Part shown: one piece after another, positions 1 to 7,275 of the stretch
Layout: each line of letters starts with the position of its first letter
Numbering within the stretch: the stretch's first letter is position 1
From: Ruminococcaceae bacterium AM07-15
GTDB lineage: Bacteria; Bacillota; Clostridia; Oscillospirales; Butyricicoccaceae
Reading direction: 5' to 3'
NCBI GenBank assembly: GCA_003477405.1
Contig: QUDE01000023.1
Span: forward strand, 23,782-43,417
Length of the DNA: 19,636 bases
Made by a program: the position numbers and the translations under genes
The notes under the pieces: generated by a model
Told to the model about the DNA's origin: nothing
What the model saw: the letters and a program-made list of their open reading frames with translations, nothing else
The model's database searches: none

Positions 1-3
1 AAT

Positions 4-35
4 AAAAAACAGAGCCAAATTTGGCTCTGTTTTTT
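4..35. terminator. Bidirectional intrinsic terminator
   Basis: A perfect 16-bp palindrome has an A-run on the left and a T-run on the right, with the core CAGAGCCAAATTTGGCTCTG. It lies just past the stop codon of the minus-strand CofE-like gene, so it should end that transcript. The symmetric T-runs mean it could also end a plus-strand transcript, although no plus-strand gene is visible to its left in this window. Confidence 0.85.
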
Positions 36-52
36 TGGTGCTTCTGCCCTAT

Positions 53-1243
53 TTATTTTGTGTAGTTGTCGAAATAACCCTGCACCAGGACGATGGGAGT
101 GCCCTTGTCGCCGCTGCCGGAAGTCAGATCGCACAGCGAGCCCACCAGGTCGGTGAGACGGCGGGGTGTGGTGCCCTGAGAGACCATCTTGCCGGTGAGA
201 TCGGCATCCTTGTGCCGGATGTAATCGGAAATGGCGTCTTTCAGCTCCTGGCCTTCCAGATCGGCAAAGTCGTTGTCCGCCAGGTACTTCAGCTTGACTT
301 CGTTGGGCTGACCCTCCAGGCCGGCGGTATAAGCGGGGGCCACCACCGGATCGGCCAGTTCCCAGATCTTGCCCACCGGATCTTTGAAAGCGCCGTCGCC
401 GTAGATCATCACTTCCACATGCTTTCCGGTGCGTTCCTTCATTTGCTTCTGGATGCTTTCCACCACCGGAGCGCAGTTTCTGGGGAAGAGCTTGACCCGC
501 TCCTCGGTGGCCTTGTTGGAGCCCAGCAGACCGAACTGCTCGTTGCAGCCACTGCCGTCCACCGGCTGGGTGAGGATCTCGTCCAGGCAATAGACGGTCT
601 CGGCCCCGGCCTTCTGCAAAAGCCGCTTGGTGCGGGCACGGGTATGGATATCACAGCAAAGAACCTTTTTGGTGTAGTCCAGAATGGTGCGGCAGTCGTT
701 GGCCAGAATGACCTCCACCTCACAGCCGCAGCTCTGGATCAGCTCTTTGTAATAAGCGATGTAGTCCACCCCGGTGAAGGTGTGGCGGGCCGGCCCGAAC
801 AGCTGATGGAAGCGCTCTTCGGTGAGCACATCGGTCCAGGGGTTGATGCCCTTTTCGTCCAGCGCATCCAGATCCACCAGGTGATTTCCCACTTCATCGG
901 AGGGATAGCTGAGCATGAGCACAATCTTTTTGGCGCCCATGGCGATGCCCTTGAGGCACATGGCAAAACGGTTGCGGCTGAGGATGGGGAAAATCACGCC
1001 CATGGTCTCCCCGCCGAATTTGCTCTTGATGTCCTGGGCGATCTGCTGCACGGTGGCATAGTTGCCCTGGGCCCGGGCTACCACCGCTTCGGTCACGGCG
1101 ATGATATCCTGGTCATGAATCTGAAAGCCGCTGCTTTCCGCAGCGCTGAGCACGCTGTCCACCACGATCTTGCTGATGTCGTCCCCTTCCCGGATAATGG
1201 GGGCGCGAATGCCCCGGGAAACGGTTCCCACTAATCTTTCCAC
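53..1243 (-). CDS. CofE-like F420-0:L-glutamate ligase family protein
   Basis: This 396-aa soluble protein resembles the coenzyme F420-0:gamma-glutamyl ligase family (CofE, COG1478), which adds glutamate to a phospholactyl-flavin using GTP. Recognisable stretches are GTVSRGIRAPIIREGDDI at the N-terminus, DIIAVTEAVVARAQGN at about residues 46-61, FPILSRNRFA at 85-94, GSNKATEE at 241-248 and a C-terminal half containing YGDGAFKDP at 281-289. It is much longer than archaeal CofE, which is about 250 aa. The region that in CofE usually reads like VVSQKVVSKAEGR lacks the Lys here and reads VTEAVVARAQG. No other F420 gene is in the window, so a true F420 role is doubtful. The start is GTG, chosen because AAGGGAG sits 9 nt upstream; a nearby ATG is out of frame. 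Family is fairly sure, substrate unknown. Confidence 0.75.
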   Translation of the reverse strand: MERLVGTVSRGIRAPIIREGDDISKIVVDSVLSAAESSGFQIHDQDIIAVTEAVVARAQGNYATVQQIAQDIKSKFGGETMGVIFPILSRNRFAMCLKGIAMGAKKIVLMLSYPSDEVGNHLVDLDALDEKGINPWTDVLTEERFHQLFGPARHTFTGVDYIAYYKELIQSCGCEVEVILANDCRTILDYTKKVLCCDIHTRARTKRLLQKAGAETVYCLDEILTQPVDGSGCNEQFGLLGSNKATEERVKLFPRNCAPVVESIQKQMKERTGKHVEVMIYGDGAFKDPVGKIWELADPVVAPAYTAGLEGQPNEVKLKYLADNDFADLEGQELKDAISDYIRHKDADLTGKMVSQGTTPRRLTDLVGSLCDLTSGSGDKGTPIVLVQGYFDNYTK

Positions 1244-1307
1244 TGTATCATACTCCCTTTGTTTGTATTCCAGGTAATAAGTTGGTGTTCTTTTCCCTAA
1301 CCATTTT

Positions 1308-1313
1308 ATTATA
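1308..1313 (-). promoter_or_regulatory. -10 element of the CofE-like gene
   Basis: A consensus TATAAT lies on the minus strand about 65 bp before the GTG start. The -35 is weak: a T-run (TTTTTT) sits 17 bp upstream. The predicted leader is about 58 nt. The rest of the 259-bp gap between this gene and the phospholipase gene is AT-rich and holds only this promoter and the phospholipase terminator. Confidence 0.55.
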
Positions 1314-1431
1314 CAGGAAAAATGGGCTGGAAAAAACCATTTTTTCGCTTTTCTTCCCCTGGGTGGAAAAGTTTACAATTAGAACATAACGAAATGCTTA
1401 TTTGTCCAAAATAAATACTAATTGTTTTTCA

Positions 1432-1463
1432 GAACAAAAGCCGTACCACTGTGGGTACGGCTT
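1432..1463 (-). terminator. Intrinsic terminator of the phospholipase-like gene
   Basis: On the minus strand the 10-bp stem AAGCCGTACC / GGTACGGCTT with a 6-nt loop is followed by a short T-rich stretch (TTTTGTT). It lies about 40 bp past the stop of the zinc-dependent phospholipase C-like gene and separates it from the promoter of the CofE-like gene. Confidence 0.65.
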
Positions 1464-1502
1464 AGACCATCAAAAAAACAATATAGATACCAGAAACTGG
1501 CC

Positions 1503-2069
1503 TTACGATCCGGCCTGGGCCAGGGCCACGGGACGGGCTTCCTCCCAAGGCTGATGGGCCAGACTGTGAAGCACCAGCACACAGCCGCGGACAACAGCAT
1601 TGGTCTCTTCCTCATAGCTGTGCTTCTGGGCAGCAAATTCCCGCTGCTCGCTGAAAAATCGCTCCAAGGCACCGCTGCGGGAAGGATACACATCCTCCAT
1701 GGCCAGCTTTCCGGCCAGAGGCAGCTGCCGCTTCATCTGACGGCTTTGGCGCATTTCATACAGCATATGCTCTTTCAGGGTATACTGATCATGGTGGATG
1801 TGCACCCGACAGAAACTATCGGCGGTATAGTGACAAATCTCCCCCAAGCGGAAACTCTGAACCAGCCGGCTCTTGGGACGCTTGGCCAAAAACCCTTCCA
1901 CCCGGCTCACTGCTTCATTGATGTCGTGATAACCGGTGACGGCATTTTTCGCCAGATCAGGGAAAATGCTCCCAAAGGCGAAGACCACCGGGGACAGGCG
2001 AACCTGAAAACGCTCCCGAAGAACTCCGCTGACACGACGGGCAATGCGAATATGGGGAATGAGCAGCAT
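1503..2069 (-). CDS. Zinc-dependent phospholipase C family protein
   Basis: This 188-aa protein matches the zinc-dependent phospholipase C family (Pfam Zn_dep_PLPC), whose founding members hydrolyse phosphatidylcholine. Visible family features are an early FGSIFPDL (Asp38) and the metal-site-like run GEICHYTADSFCRVHIHHD at residues 77-95, with His80, Asp84 and His90 as likely ligands. A His-rich C-terminal helix region around residues 158-162 (HSLAH) follows. Unlike the secreted clostridial toxins it has no evident signal peptide and no C2-like domain, so it is probably cytoplasmic, and phospholipase activity is not assured. The ATG start is 13 nt after AGGAG, rather far. An out-of-frame ATG lies closer to that site, and an in-frame TGA just upstream rules out a longer protein. 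It is transcribed alone. Confidence 0.75.
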   Translation of the reverse strand: MLLIPHIRIARRVSGVLRERFQVRLSPVVFAFGSIFPDLAKNAVTGYHDINEAVSRVEGFLAKRPKSRLVQSFRLGEICHYTADSFCRVHIHHDQYTLKEHMLYEMRQSRQMKRQLPLAGKLAMEDVYPSRSGALERFFSEQREFAAQKHSYEEETNAVVRGCVLVLHSLAHQPWEEARPVALAQAGS

Positions 2070-2153
2070 TTTTTCTTCATCAGCTCCTAAAAGATTTTAC
2101 AGGCCGGATCAAACCGGCGAAGGATTGAATGAAAGGCCATTCCTTTCATCTAT

Positions 2154-2182
2154 ATCATATGATAAAAGCCCGCTTCTGTCAT
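2154..2182 (-). promoter_or_regulatory. Promoter of the phospholipase-like gene
   Basis: On the minus strand ATGACA (-35) is followed by a 17-bp spacer and TATGAT (-10). The predicted transcript starts near 2147, giving a leader of about 78 nt. The leader contains a small hairpin, GCCGG-TTTGAT-CCGGC, at 2102-2117. The 297-bp divergent gap to pyruvate kinase holds this promoter and the candidate pyk promoter. Confidence 0.6.
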
Positions 2183-2239
2183 GTGTAATTTGTTAAGAAT
2201 TTGAAAAGTCTTTTTTGCCCCTTGTTTGGTGGATTTGCC

Positions 2240-2269
2240 TTGACGATGGCCGCTGGGGGGTGGTACCAT
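2240..2269 (+). promoter_or_regulatory. Candidate promoter of pyruvate kinase
   Basis: TTGACG (-35) is followed by an 18-bp, G-rich spacer and TACCAT (-10, four of six consensus bases). This would give a leader of about 90 nt before the pyk ATG. No clear riboswitch fold or regulator site was recognised in the leader. Confidence 0.4.
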
Positions 2270-2366
2270 ATCTTTGTATATGGCTTTATCCCGTGAGCAG
2301 ATCGGCCCGACCGCGCCGGGCCGCTGCCGAAAAAGGCGCGCGGAAAGAAAGAAGAGGAAAAAGATC

Positions 2367-4115
2367 ATGCGAAAAACAAAAATTGTCTGTACCCTGGGCC
2401 CCGCCTGTGACGATCCGGCCATCCTGCGCCGGATGATGGAGGCGGGCATGAATGTGGCCCGATTCAATTTCTCCCACGGCACCCATGAAGAGCAGCAGGA
2501 ACGGTTTGACCGCTTCGACGCCCTGCGCCGGGAGCTTTCCCTGCCGGTGGCCGCCCTTCTGGACACCAAAGGCCCGGAGATCCGCCTCAAGACATTTGCC
2601 AATAAAAAAGTGCAGCTGGAAAAAGGCCAACTGTTCACTCTGCGCCGCACCGACGAGCCCGGTGATGAAACGGGCTGCGGCATCTCCTATGAGCGCCTGT
2701 ATGAAGATGTACAGCCCGGCTGCACCATTTTGCTGGACGACGGCCTGATCGGCCTGACAGTGGAAAAGGTGGAAAACACCGATATTGTCTGCCGGGTGCT
2801 CAACGGCGGCACGGTTTCCGACCGGAAAGGGGTCAACCTGCCCGGCGTGCGCTTTTCCATGCCCTATCTGTCCAAAAAGGATGAAGAAGACCTGCTCTTC
2901 GCTGTCAAGAACGATTATGACTATATCGCCGCTTCCTTTGTCCGCCGGGCCGATGATGTGATGCAGGTGCGCCGCATCCTCCGCCAGGCTGGAAGCGACA
3001 TCCAGATCATCTCCAAAATCGAAAACGCCGAAGGCCTGGAGAACATCGACGAGATCCTGGCTGTGTCCGACGGCGTCATGGTGGCCCGGGGCGATATGGG
3101 GGTGGAGATCCCCTTTGACAAGCTGCCCCCCATCCAGAAGATGATGATCAAAAAGGCCAACAGCCAGGGAAAAATCGTCATCACCGCCACCCAGATGCTG
3201 GATTCCATGATGAAAAACCCCCGCCCCACCCGGGCAGAGGTTTCCGATGTGGCCAATGCCGTCTATGATGGCACCGGCGCCGTCATGCTCTCCGGTGAAA
3301 CGGCAGCGGGCCTGTATCCGGTGGAGGCTGTGGAGGCCATGGCGGCCATCGCCCTTTCCACCGAAGAAAACATCAACTATCAGAACCGGCTGCGGGAAGA
3401 GGCCCCCTCGGCGGTGCCCAGCGTCACCAGCTCCATTTCCTATGCCACCTGCACCACGGCCACCAGCCTGCATTGCGCTGCCATCATCCCGGTATCCAAG
3501 TCGGGACGCACCGCCCGGATGATCTCCCGCTTCCGTCCCCCAGTGCCCATCATTTGCTGCACCAACAGCGTGCGTAGCCAGCGGCGGCTCAGCCTGGTGT
3601 GGGGCGTCTGTCCCCTGGTGGTTCCGGAAGCCGACAGCACCGACGCCCTCTTTGCCGGTGCGGTGGAAGCCGCCCAGAAGGCCGGCCTTGTGAAAAACGG
3701 CGACATGGTGGTGCTCACCGCCGGTCTGCCTCTGGGTGTCTCGGGCACTACCAACCTTTTGAAAGTGGAAGTCATCGGCGATCTGCTGCTTTCGGGCACC
3801 GGCGTCACCCGGAAATGCGTCACCGGCCCTGTGGTGGTGTGCAAAGATGCCCAGGAAGCACTGAAAAGCGTCTCCAACGGTGATATCCTGGCCGTTCCCT
3901 ACACCACCAACGAAATGATGCCCGCCATCCGCCGTCTCTCCGGTCTGATCACCGAGCAGGGAGGGCTGGATTCCCATGCCGCCACTTCGGCGCTGGCCCT
4001 GGACATCCCTGCCGTGGTGGGGGCTGTCAACGCTACCGCCCTTTTGAAGAGCGGCTCCTGCGTCACGCTGGATGCTGCCACCGGCACGGTGTGCGCTGCC
4101 ACCAAAGAAGCATAA
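2367..4115 (+). CDS. pyk: Pyruvate kinase with C-terminal PEP-utiliser domain
   Basis: This 582-aa cytoplasmic enzyme catalyses the last step of glycolysis, phosphoenolpyruvate plus ADP to pyruvate plus ATP. The catalytic barrel is complete: KIVCTLGPA at the N-terminus, RFNFSHG, TKGPEIR, the catalytic-lysine and metal-site region SKIENAEG, VARGDMGVEIP, and TATQMLDSM followed by NPRPTRAEVSDVANAV and DGTGAVMLSGETA. Beyond the usual end at about 475 aa is a PEP-utiliser-type swivelling domain containing GGLDSHAATSA with His537, the arrangement known from Bacillus and Clostridia enzymes of about 585 aa. The ATG was chosen because AGAGGA precedes it and KTKIVCTLGP is the family N-terminus. An in-frame extension back to 2274 has no family similarity. 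The gene stands alone with its own terminator. Confidence 0.97.
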   Translation: MRKTKIVCTLGPACDDPAILRRMMEAGMNVARFNFSHGTHEEQQERFDRFDALRRELSLPVAALLDTKGPEIRLKTFANKKVQLEKGQLFTLRRTDEPGDETGCGISYERLYEDVQPGCTILLDDGLIGLTVEKVENTDIVCRVLNGGTVSDRKGVNLPGVRFSMPYLSKKDEEDLLFAVKNDYDYIAASFVRRADDVMQVRRILRQAGSDIQIISKIENAEGLENIDEILAVSDGVMVARGDMGVEIPFDKLPPIQKMMIKKANSQGKIVITATQMLDSMMKNPRPTRAEVSDVANAVYDGTGAVMLSGETAAGLYPVEAVEAMAAIALSTEENINYQNRLREEAPSAVPSVTSSISYATCTTATSLHCAAIIPVSKSGRTARMISRFRPPVPIICCTNSVRSQRRLSLVWGVCPLVVPEADSTDALFAGAVEAAQKAGLVKNGDMVVLTAGLPLGVSGTTNLLKVEVIGDLLLSGTGVTRKCVTGPVVVCKDAQEALKSVSNGDILAVPYTTNEMMPAIRRLSGLITEQGGLDSHAATSALALDIPAVVGAVNATALLKSGSCVTLDAATGTVCAATKEA

Positions 4116-4123
4116 CAAAACAC

Positions 4124-4150
4124 AAAACCCAGGGCTTTGCCCTGGGTTTT
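4124..4150 (+). terminator. Intrinsic terminator of pyruvate kinase
   Basis: A perfect 12-bp stem, AAAACCCAGGGC / GCCCTGGGTTTT, has a 3-nt loop and begins 9 bp past the pyk stop. It separates pyk from the downstream amidohydrolase gene run. The remaining 150 bp before the next gene contain an imperfect hairpin at about 4173-4198 and no convincing promoter. Confidence 0.85.
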
Positions 4151-4301
4151 GCCATTTAAATGATGGAGTTTTGAGAAACAGGCTCCCGTTCCTGTCTCGC
4201 TGCTGTGATTACAAGATACCACAGTTTATTCCATATGTCCAATCGTTTCTATTGATGAATCCCCCTTCTTTTATTCATAATCACCCAAGGAGGAATGGAG
4301 T

Positions 4302-4700
4302 ATGACATCGTCTTACAAAGCGTTCGATCTGCTTTCTTTTCAGCTGGGTATGGCGGCGGCCTTCTGCGAAATGGTGCAGCAAGGGGTAAAAAAACTGGCC
4401 CTCTCCCCGCCCATTGATCAAAAGGACCTTCCCCAGCTGGAAAAGGCCCTTTATGAAGTAGCCGGGCACTACGGTGTGTCGGTGTGGATCGACTCCGCCT
4501 TTCTCCCCTCCCAGCTGGCCCGGGAAGAGGATCTGGAAGGCAAAGCCGTGGCTCTCCTTTATCGTGATGAGCAGATGCTGACGGCCTACCGGCAGCTGAA
4601 AGAGCAGCGGCAGCAGCTGAAAGACCAGGGTCTTTCCCCGGCCCAGTGCGACGCAGCCATCACCCCGGCGCTGCGGGATCTTCCGGGATATCCCAGATAA
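4302..4700 (+). CDS. Hypothetical protein, first gene of amidohydrolase run
   Basis: This 132-aa protein is not recognised. It is soluble, with no signal peptide or membrane segment. The N-terminal half looks like an alpha/beta fold (FDLLSFQLGMAAAFCEMV helix; GVKKLALSPPI strand-loop; YGVSVWIDSAFL strand at about residues 57-68; GKAVALLYRD strand at 79-88). A charged, glutamine-rich helix follows (AYRQLKEQRQQLKDQG, about 95-110). Only two cysteines are present and there is no obvious catalytic motif. It has a very strong ribosome site (AAGGAGG, 8 nt spacing) and precedes the cysteine-desulfidase-like gene by 88 bp with no terminator between, so it probably belongs to the same transcription unit. 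An accessory or substrate-handling protein is only a guess. Confidence 0.8.
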   Translation: MTSSYKAFDLLSFQLGMAAAFCEMVQQGVKKLALSPPIDQKDLPQLEKALYEVAGHYGVSVWIDSAFLPSQLAREEDLEGKAVALLYRDEQMLTAYRQLKEQRQQLKDQGLSPAQCDAAITPALRDLPGYPR

Positions 4701-4741
4701 ATTTCCCCAATCGGTTGAACCTTTTTCCCCGGAGGTGTATC

Positions 4742-4792
4742 ATGGGAAATGGGATTTGTCCACACACTGAATTTATAGGAGAACTTTTATGA
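4742..4792 (+). CDS. Possible 16-aa leader ORF
   Basis: A 16-codon ORF encodes MGNGICPHTEFIGELL. It starts with ATG 6 nt after a near-perfect SD, GGAGGTG at 4731-4737. Its TGA overlaps the ATG of the desulfidase-like gene as ATGA at 4789-4792. The downstream gene's own SD (AGGAG) lies inside this ORF, so ribosomes translating it would pass over that site and could re-initiate. The arrangement is typical of translational coupling. Whether the peptide itself matters is unknown. It has no run of repeated amino acid codons as in classical attenuators, and no attenuator hairpin follows. Confidence 0.5.
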   Translation: MGNGICPHTEFIGELL

Positions 4793-6033
4793 AACAGCTG
4801 GCCCAACTGATTTATCAGGATATGGCCCCGGCCTATGGCGTCACTGAACCGGGCGCCATTGCCTATGCCTGTGCTCTGGCCCGAGCCCAGGTGCCCCAGG
4901 TGGAAAAAATCTGGCTGGGAGTCAACTCCGGCATCTATAAAAACGCCTTTACCTGCGCCATTCCCGGCACAGAGGAAGAAGGCTGCGCCTGGGCGGCGGC
5001 CCTGGGAGCCTTGGGAGGGGATGCCGAAAAAGGCCTGGCCGCTTTGGAAAACCTGCCGGAGGGCGTCCATGCACAGGCCCAGACCCTTTTGGACCAAGGA
5101 GCCGTCACAGTGGAAATGTGCCGCCTGGCCCCGGAGATCTTCATCGAAGCCCGGGTGGAAGGAGGCGGCCACCGGGGCGTGGCCCGGCTGGAAAACACCC
5201 ACACCGGCCTGACCTATCTGGAAAAGGACGGCGTGGTGCTGAAAAACGATCCTCCCTCTCCCCAGCAGCAGGACCCCTGCCAGGAGATCTGCGGTTATAC
5301 CCTGAAGGAGCTGTGCCAGTATGTGCGCCAGGCCCCCATGGAAGAGTTCCGCTTCCTGGAGGATGCCCTAGCCATGAATCAGGCCCTTTTGCAGGCGGGA
5401 GAGCAGGAAAATAAGTTGCCTTTAACCGGGGTGCTGGCAGGAAACCAGGAGAGCATCCTGGATGAGATGACCTATCTGGCCTGCGGCGCCATCGAAGCCC
5501 GGGTGCGTGGAGCCTCGGCCCCGGCCATGAGCCTGACCGGCAGCGGCAGCCACGGCATTCTGGCCACCATGCCCTTGCTGGGCGCGGCCCAAAAAAGTGG
5601 GAAGAGCCGGGAAGAACTGCTGCGGGCTCTGGCTCTCAGCTGTCTTGTGACCATTTACATCAAAGAATATTCCGGCCGCCTGTCTGCCCTGTGCGGCTGT
5701 GCTTTGGCTGGCGGCACCGGTACGGCCTGCGGCCTGGTGCTGCTCTTCGGGGGAAGTGACGATCAGATCGCCCTGGCGGTACAGAACATGGCCGCTTCCC
5801 TCACCGGCATGATCTGCCATGGCGGAAACCAGGGCTGTGCCCTCAAGGCCAGAGCCGGTGTACAGTGCGCCTGGGATATGAGCCGTCTGGCCCTCCAGTC
5901 CCTGGCCGTGGACAGCCGCCACAGCATCCTGGGCAGCACCCCGGAAAAAACCATGCAGAATATGGGGCGCATTGCCTGTCCCGGCATGACCCATACCGAA
6001 GAGACCATTCTGGAGATTCTTTCTGAAAAATAG
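4789..6033 (+). CDS. Divergent L-cysteine desulfidase (CyuA/UPF0597) family protein
   Basis: This 414-aa protein has the full layout of the UPF0597/serine dehydratase alpha-like family. Characterised members (Methanocaldococcus L-cysteine desulfidase, E. coli CyuA/YhaM) use an Fe-S cluster to convert cysteine to pyruvate, ammonia and sulfide. Family landmarks are ALGALGGDAEKGL (71-83), HTGLTYLEKDG (138-148), SLTGSGSHGI (248-257), YIKEYSGRLSALCGCA (290-305) and MICHGGNQGCALKA (341-354). Two motifs differ from the family as I know it: the usual GCTEP is GVTEP here (Val18), and the usual CDGAKxGCALK is CHGGNQGCALK. The later cysteines (302, 304, 343, 350) remain. It may therefore act on another substrate or by a modified mechanism. 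The start is ATG with AGGAG 7 nt upstream, overlapping the leader ORF. Three M20 amidohydrolase genes follow directly. Confidence 0.82.
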   Translation: MKQLAQLIYQDMAPAYGVTEPGAIAYACALARAQVPQVEKIWLGVNSGIYKNAFTCAIPGTEEEGCAWAAALGALGGDAEKGLAALENLPEGVHAQAQTLLDQGAVTVEMCRLAPEIFIEARVEGGGHRGVARLENTHTGLTYLEKDGVVLKNDPPSPQQQDPCQEICGYTLKELCQYVRQAPMEEFRFLEDALAMNQALLQAGEQENKLPLTGVLAGNQESILDEMTYLACGAIEARVRGASAPAMSLTGSGSHGILATMPLLGAAQKSGKSREELLRALALSCLVTIYIKEYSGRLSALCGCALAGGTGTACGLVLLFGGSDDQIALAVQNMAASLTGMICHGGNQGCALKARAGVQCAWDMSRLALQSLAVDSRHSILGSTPEKTMQNMGRIACPGMTHTEETILEILSEK

Positions 6034-6063
6034 AAAAGTGTATCCGCAAAAGGAGGAGATGTT

Positions 6064-7242
6064 ATGAACGCATTTGAGGAAGCCCGCGCCATCGAACAGG
6101 AAATCATCGCCTGGCGGCGGCAGATCCACCAGCACCCGGAGATCGGGCAAAACCTGCCCCAGACCGCCGCTCTGGTGCGGCAGAAGCTGGATGAGTGGGG
6201 CGTGGAATACCGGGAAGTGATCCCCAACGCCTTTATGGCCTATATCGGCAAAAAGGGCGGCCACAGCATATTGATGCGGGCCGACATGGACGCACTGCCC
6301 ATGGAGGAAAAAACCGGCCTGCCTTTCGCTTCCCAGTGCCCCGGAGCCATGCACTCCTGCGGCCACGACACCCATACCGCAATGCTGCTGGGCGCGGCCA
6401 AAATTCTGAAAGAGCATGAAAGCGAACTGCCCGGCCTTGCCATTCTCATGTTCCAGTCCGACGAAGAAGGGCTCACCGGCGCCCGAGATATGATCGCCGC
6501 CGGATGCCTGGAAGATCCCAAACCGGAGCGGGCCATCGCCATTCACATTGCCGCCGACCGTCTGCAAACCGGCCAGCTGGCCATCAAAAGCGGCAACTGC
6601 ATGGCTTCCAGCGACGGTTTCCGGGTGACTCTCACCGGCAAGGGCGGTCACGGGGCCTCTCCCCAAGACAGCATCAGCCCCATCTATGCCGCCGTCAAGC
6701 TCATCGGCGCTTTTGAGGACATCGCCCGCTATGAGATCGATCCCCAGAAGCCCACTGTGGTGAATATCTGCGCCCTCCACGCCGGCTCCACCTACAACAT
6801 CATCCCCAATGAGTGCCAGGTGATGGGCACCATCCGCACCTTTGATGAAGAAGAGCGGACCTGGCTGCTGGACCGGCTCCAGAAGGCCATGCACCAGGTG
6901 GCTGAGCTCTATCGCTGCCAGGCCGAGTGGTATATCGGCCAAAGCGCCCCCAGCACCAAGAGCGACCCGGACTTCTGCCAGAAGCTCCATGACCTGCTGA
7001 CAAAAGATCTGCCGGAAATCGACCTGGTTCCCCTCCAGACCGGCAAGGCCATGGGCAGCGAGGACTTTTCCTTTGTCACCCAGCGCATCCCCTCGGCCAT
7101 GCTCTCCCTGGGCAGCACCAGCCCGGAAGGCCAGGCCTATCCCGGTCACCATCCCAAAGTGGTTTTTGACGAAAACTGCTTCGTCTATGGCACTGCCGCC
7201 TATGTGCAGATCGCCCTTTCTTACTTAAACAATGCGGAATAA
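6064..7242 (+). CDS. M20 family amidohydrolase, copy 1 of 3
   Basis: This 392-aa cytoplasmic metallo-hydrolase belongs to the M20D/aminoacylase type (IAA-amino acid hydrolase, N-acyl-amino acid amidohydrolase, carboxypeptidase Ss1 relatives), which cleaves amide bonds of N-acyl amino acids or small peptides. Two-metal ligands expected from plant ILL2 are present: MHSCGHDTH (Cys99, His101), SDEEG (general base Glu134 and ligand Glu135), AIHIAAD (His161) and a C-terminal GHHPK (His362/363). RADMDALPM (72-80) and the lid-domain GKGGHGASP (192-200) are also seen. The usual His after GGHGAxP is replaced by Gln. Ribosome site AGGAGGAG precedes the ATG, 30 bp after the desulfidase-like gene, so the two are very likely cotranscribed. 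Substrate not predictable by eye. Confidence 0.9.
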   Translation: MNAFEEARAIEQEIIAWRRQIHQHPEIGQNLPQTAALVRQKLDEWGVEYREVIPNAFMAYIGKKGGHSILMRADMDALPMEEKTGLPFASQCPGAMHSCGHDTHTAMLLGAAKILKEHESELPGLAILMFQSDEEGLTGARDMIAAGCLEDPKPERAIAIHIAADRLQTGQLAIKSGNCMASSDGFRVTLTGKGGHGASPQDSISPIYAAVKLIGAFEDIARYEIDPQKPTVVNICALHAGSTYNIIPNECQVMGTIRTFDEEERTWLLDRLQKAMHQVAELYRCQAEWYIGQSAPSTKSDPDFCQKLHDLLTKDLPEIDLVPLQTGKAMGSEDFSFVTQRIPSAMLSLGSTSPEGQAYPGHHPKVVFDENCFVYGTAAYVQIALSYLNNAE

Positions 7243-7275
7243 AATAAGAAAATAATCCAAAGAGGAGTGTTACCT

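Noticed and set aside
1422..2090. A plus-strand 222-codon frame opposite the phospholipase-like gene
   Set aside because: The minus frame carries the zinc-site motifs, promoter, ribosome site and terminator. The plus frame has none of these.
2102..2117. Short inverted repeat GCCGG-ATCAAA-CCGGC
   Set aside because: Five base pairs only. It resembles the leader hairpins of the LTA-synthase-like gene, but GC-rich five-mers of this kind are expected by chance.
2274..2366. N-terminal extension of pyruvate kinase
   Set aside because: It would add 31 basic residues with no family counterpart and overlaps the predicted transcript start. The ATG at 2367 has a proper ribosome site.
2286..4118. A 610-codon open frame antisense to pyruvate kinase
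   Set aside because: The sense frame is an unmistakable pyruvate kinase. The antisense product is low-complexity (Gly/His/Asp) and lacks family motifs, so it is a composition artefact.
4173..4198. Imperfect hairpin (GAGAAACAGG / CCTGTCTC) between pyk and the 132-aa gene
   Set aside because: It has a bulge and no T-run and does not match a known riboswitch or attenuator. It may be chance pairing.
4252..4281. Possible promoter TTGATG-18-CATAAT before the 132-aa gene
   Set aside because: The transcript would start at about 4288, at the ribosome site itself, leaving almost no leader. The operon promoter therefore remains unassigned.
5422..7152. A 576-codon antisense frame across the desulfidase-like and first M20 genes, and similar frames opposite M20 copies 2 and 3
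   Set aside because: These recur in the same register opposite paralogous genes, as expected from codon bias, and none has its own translation signal.
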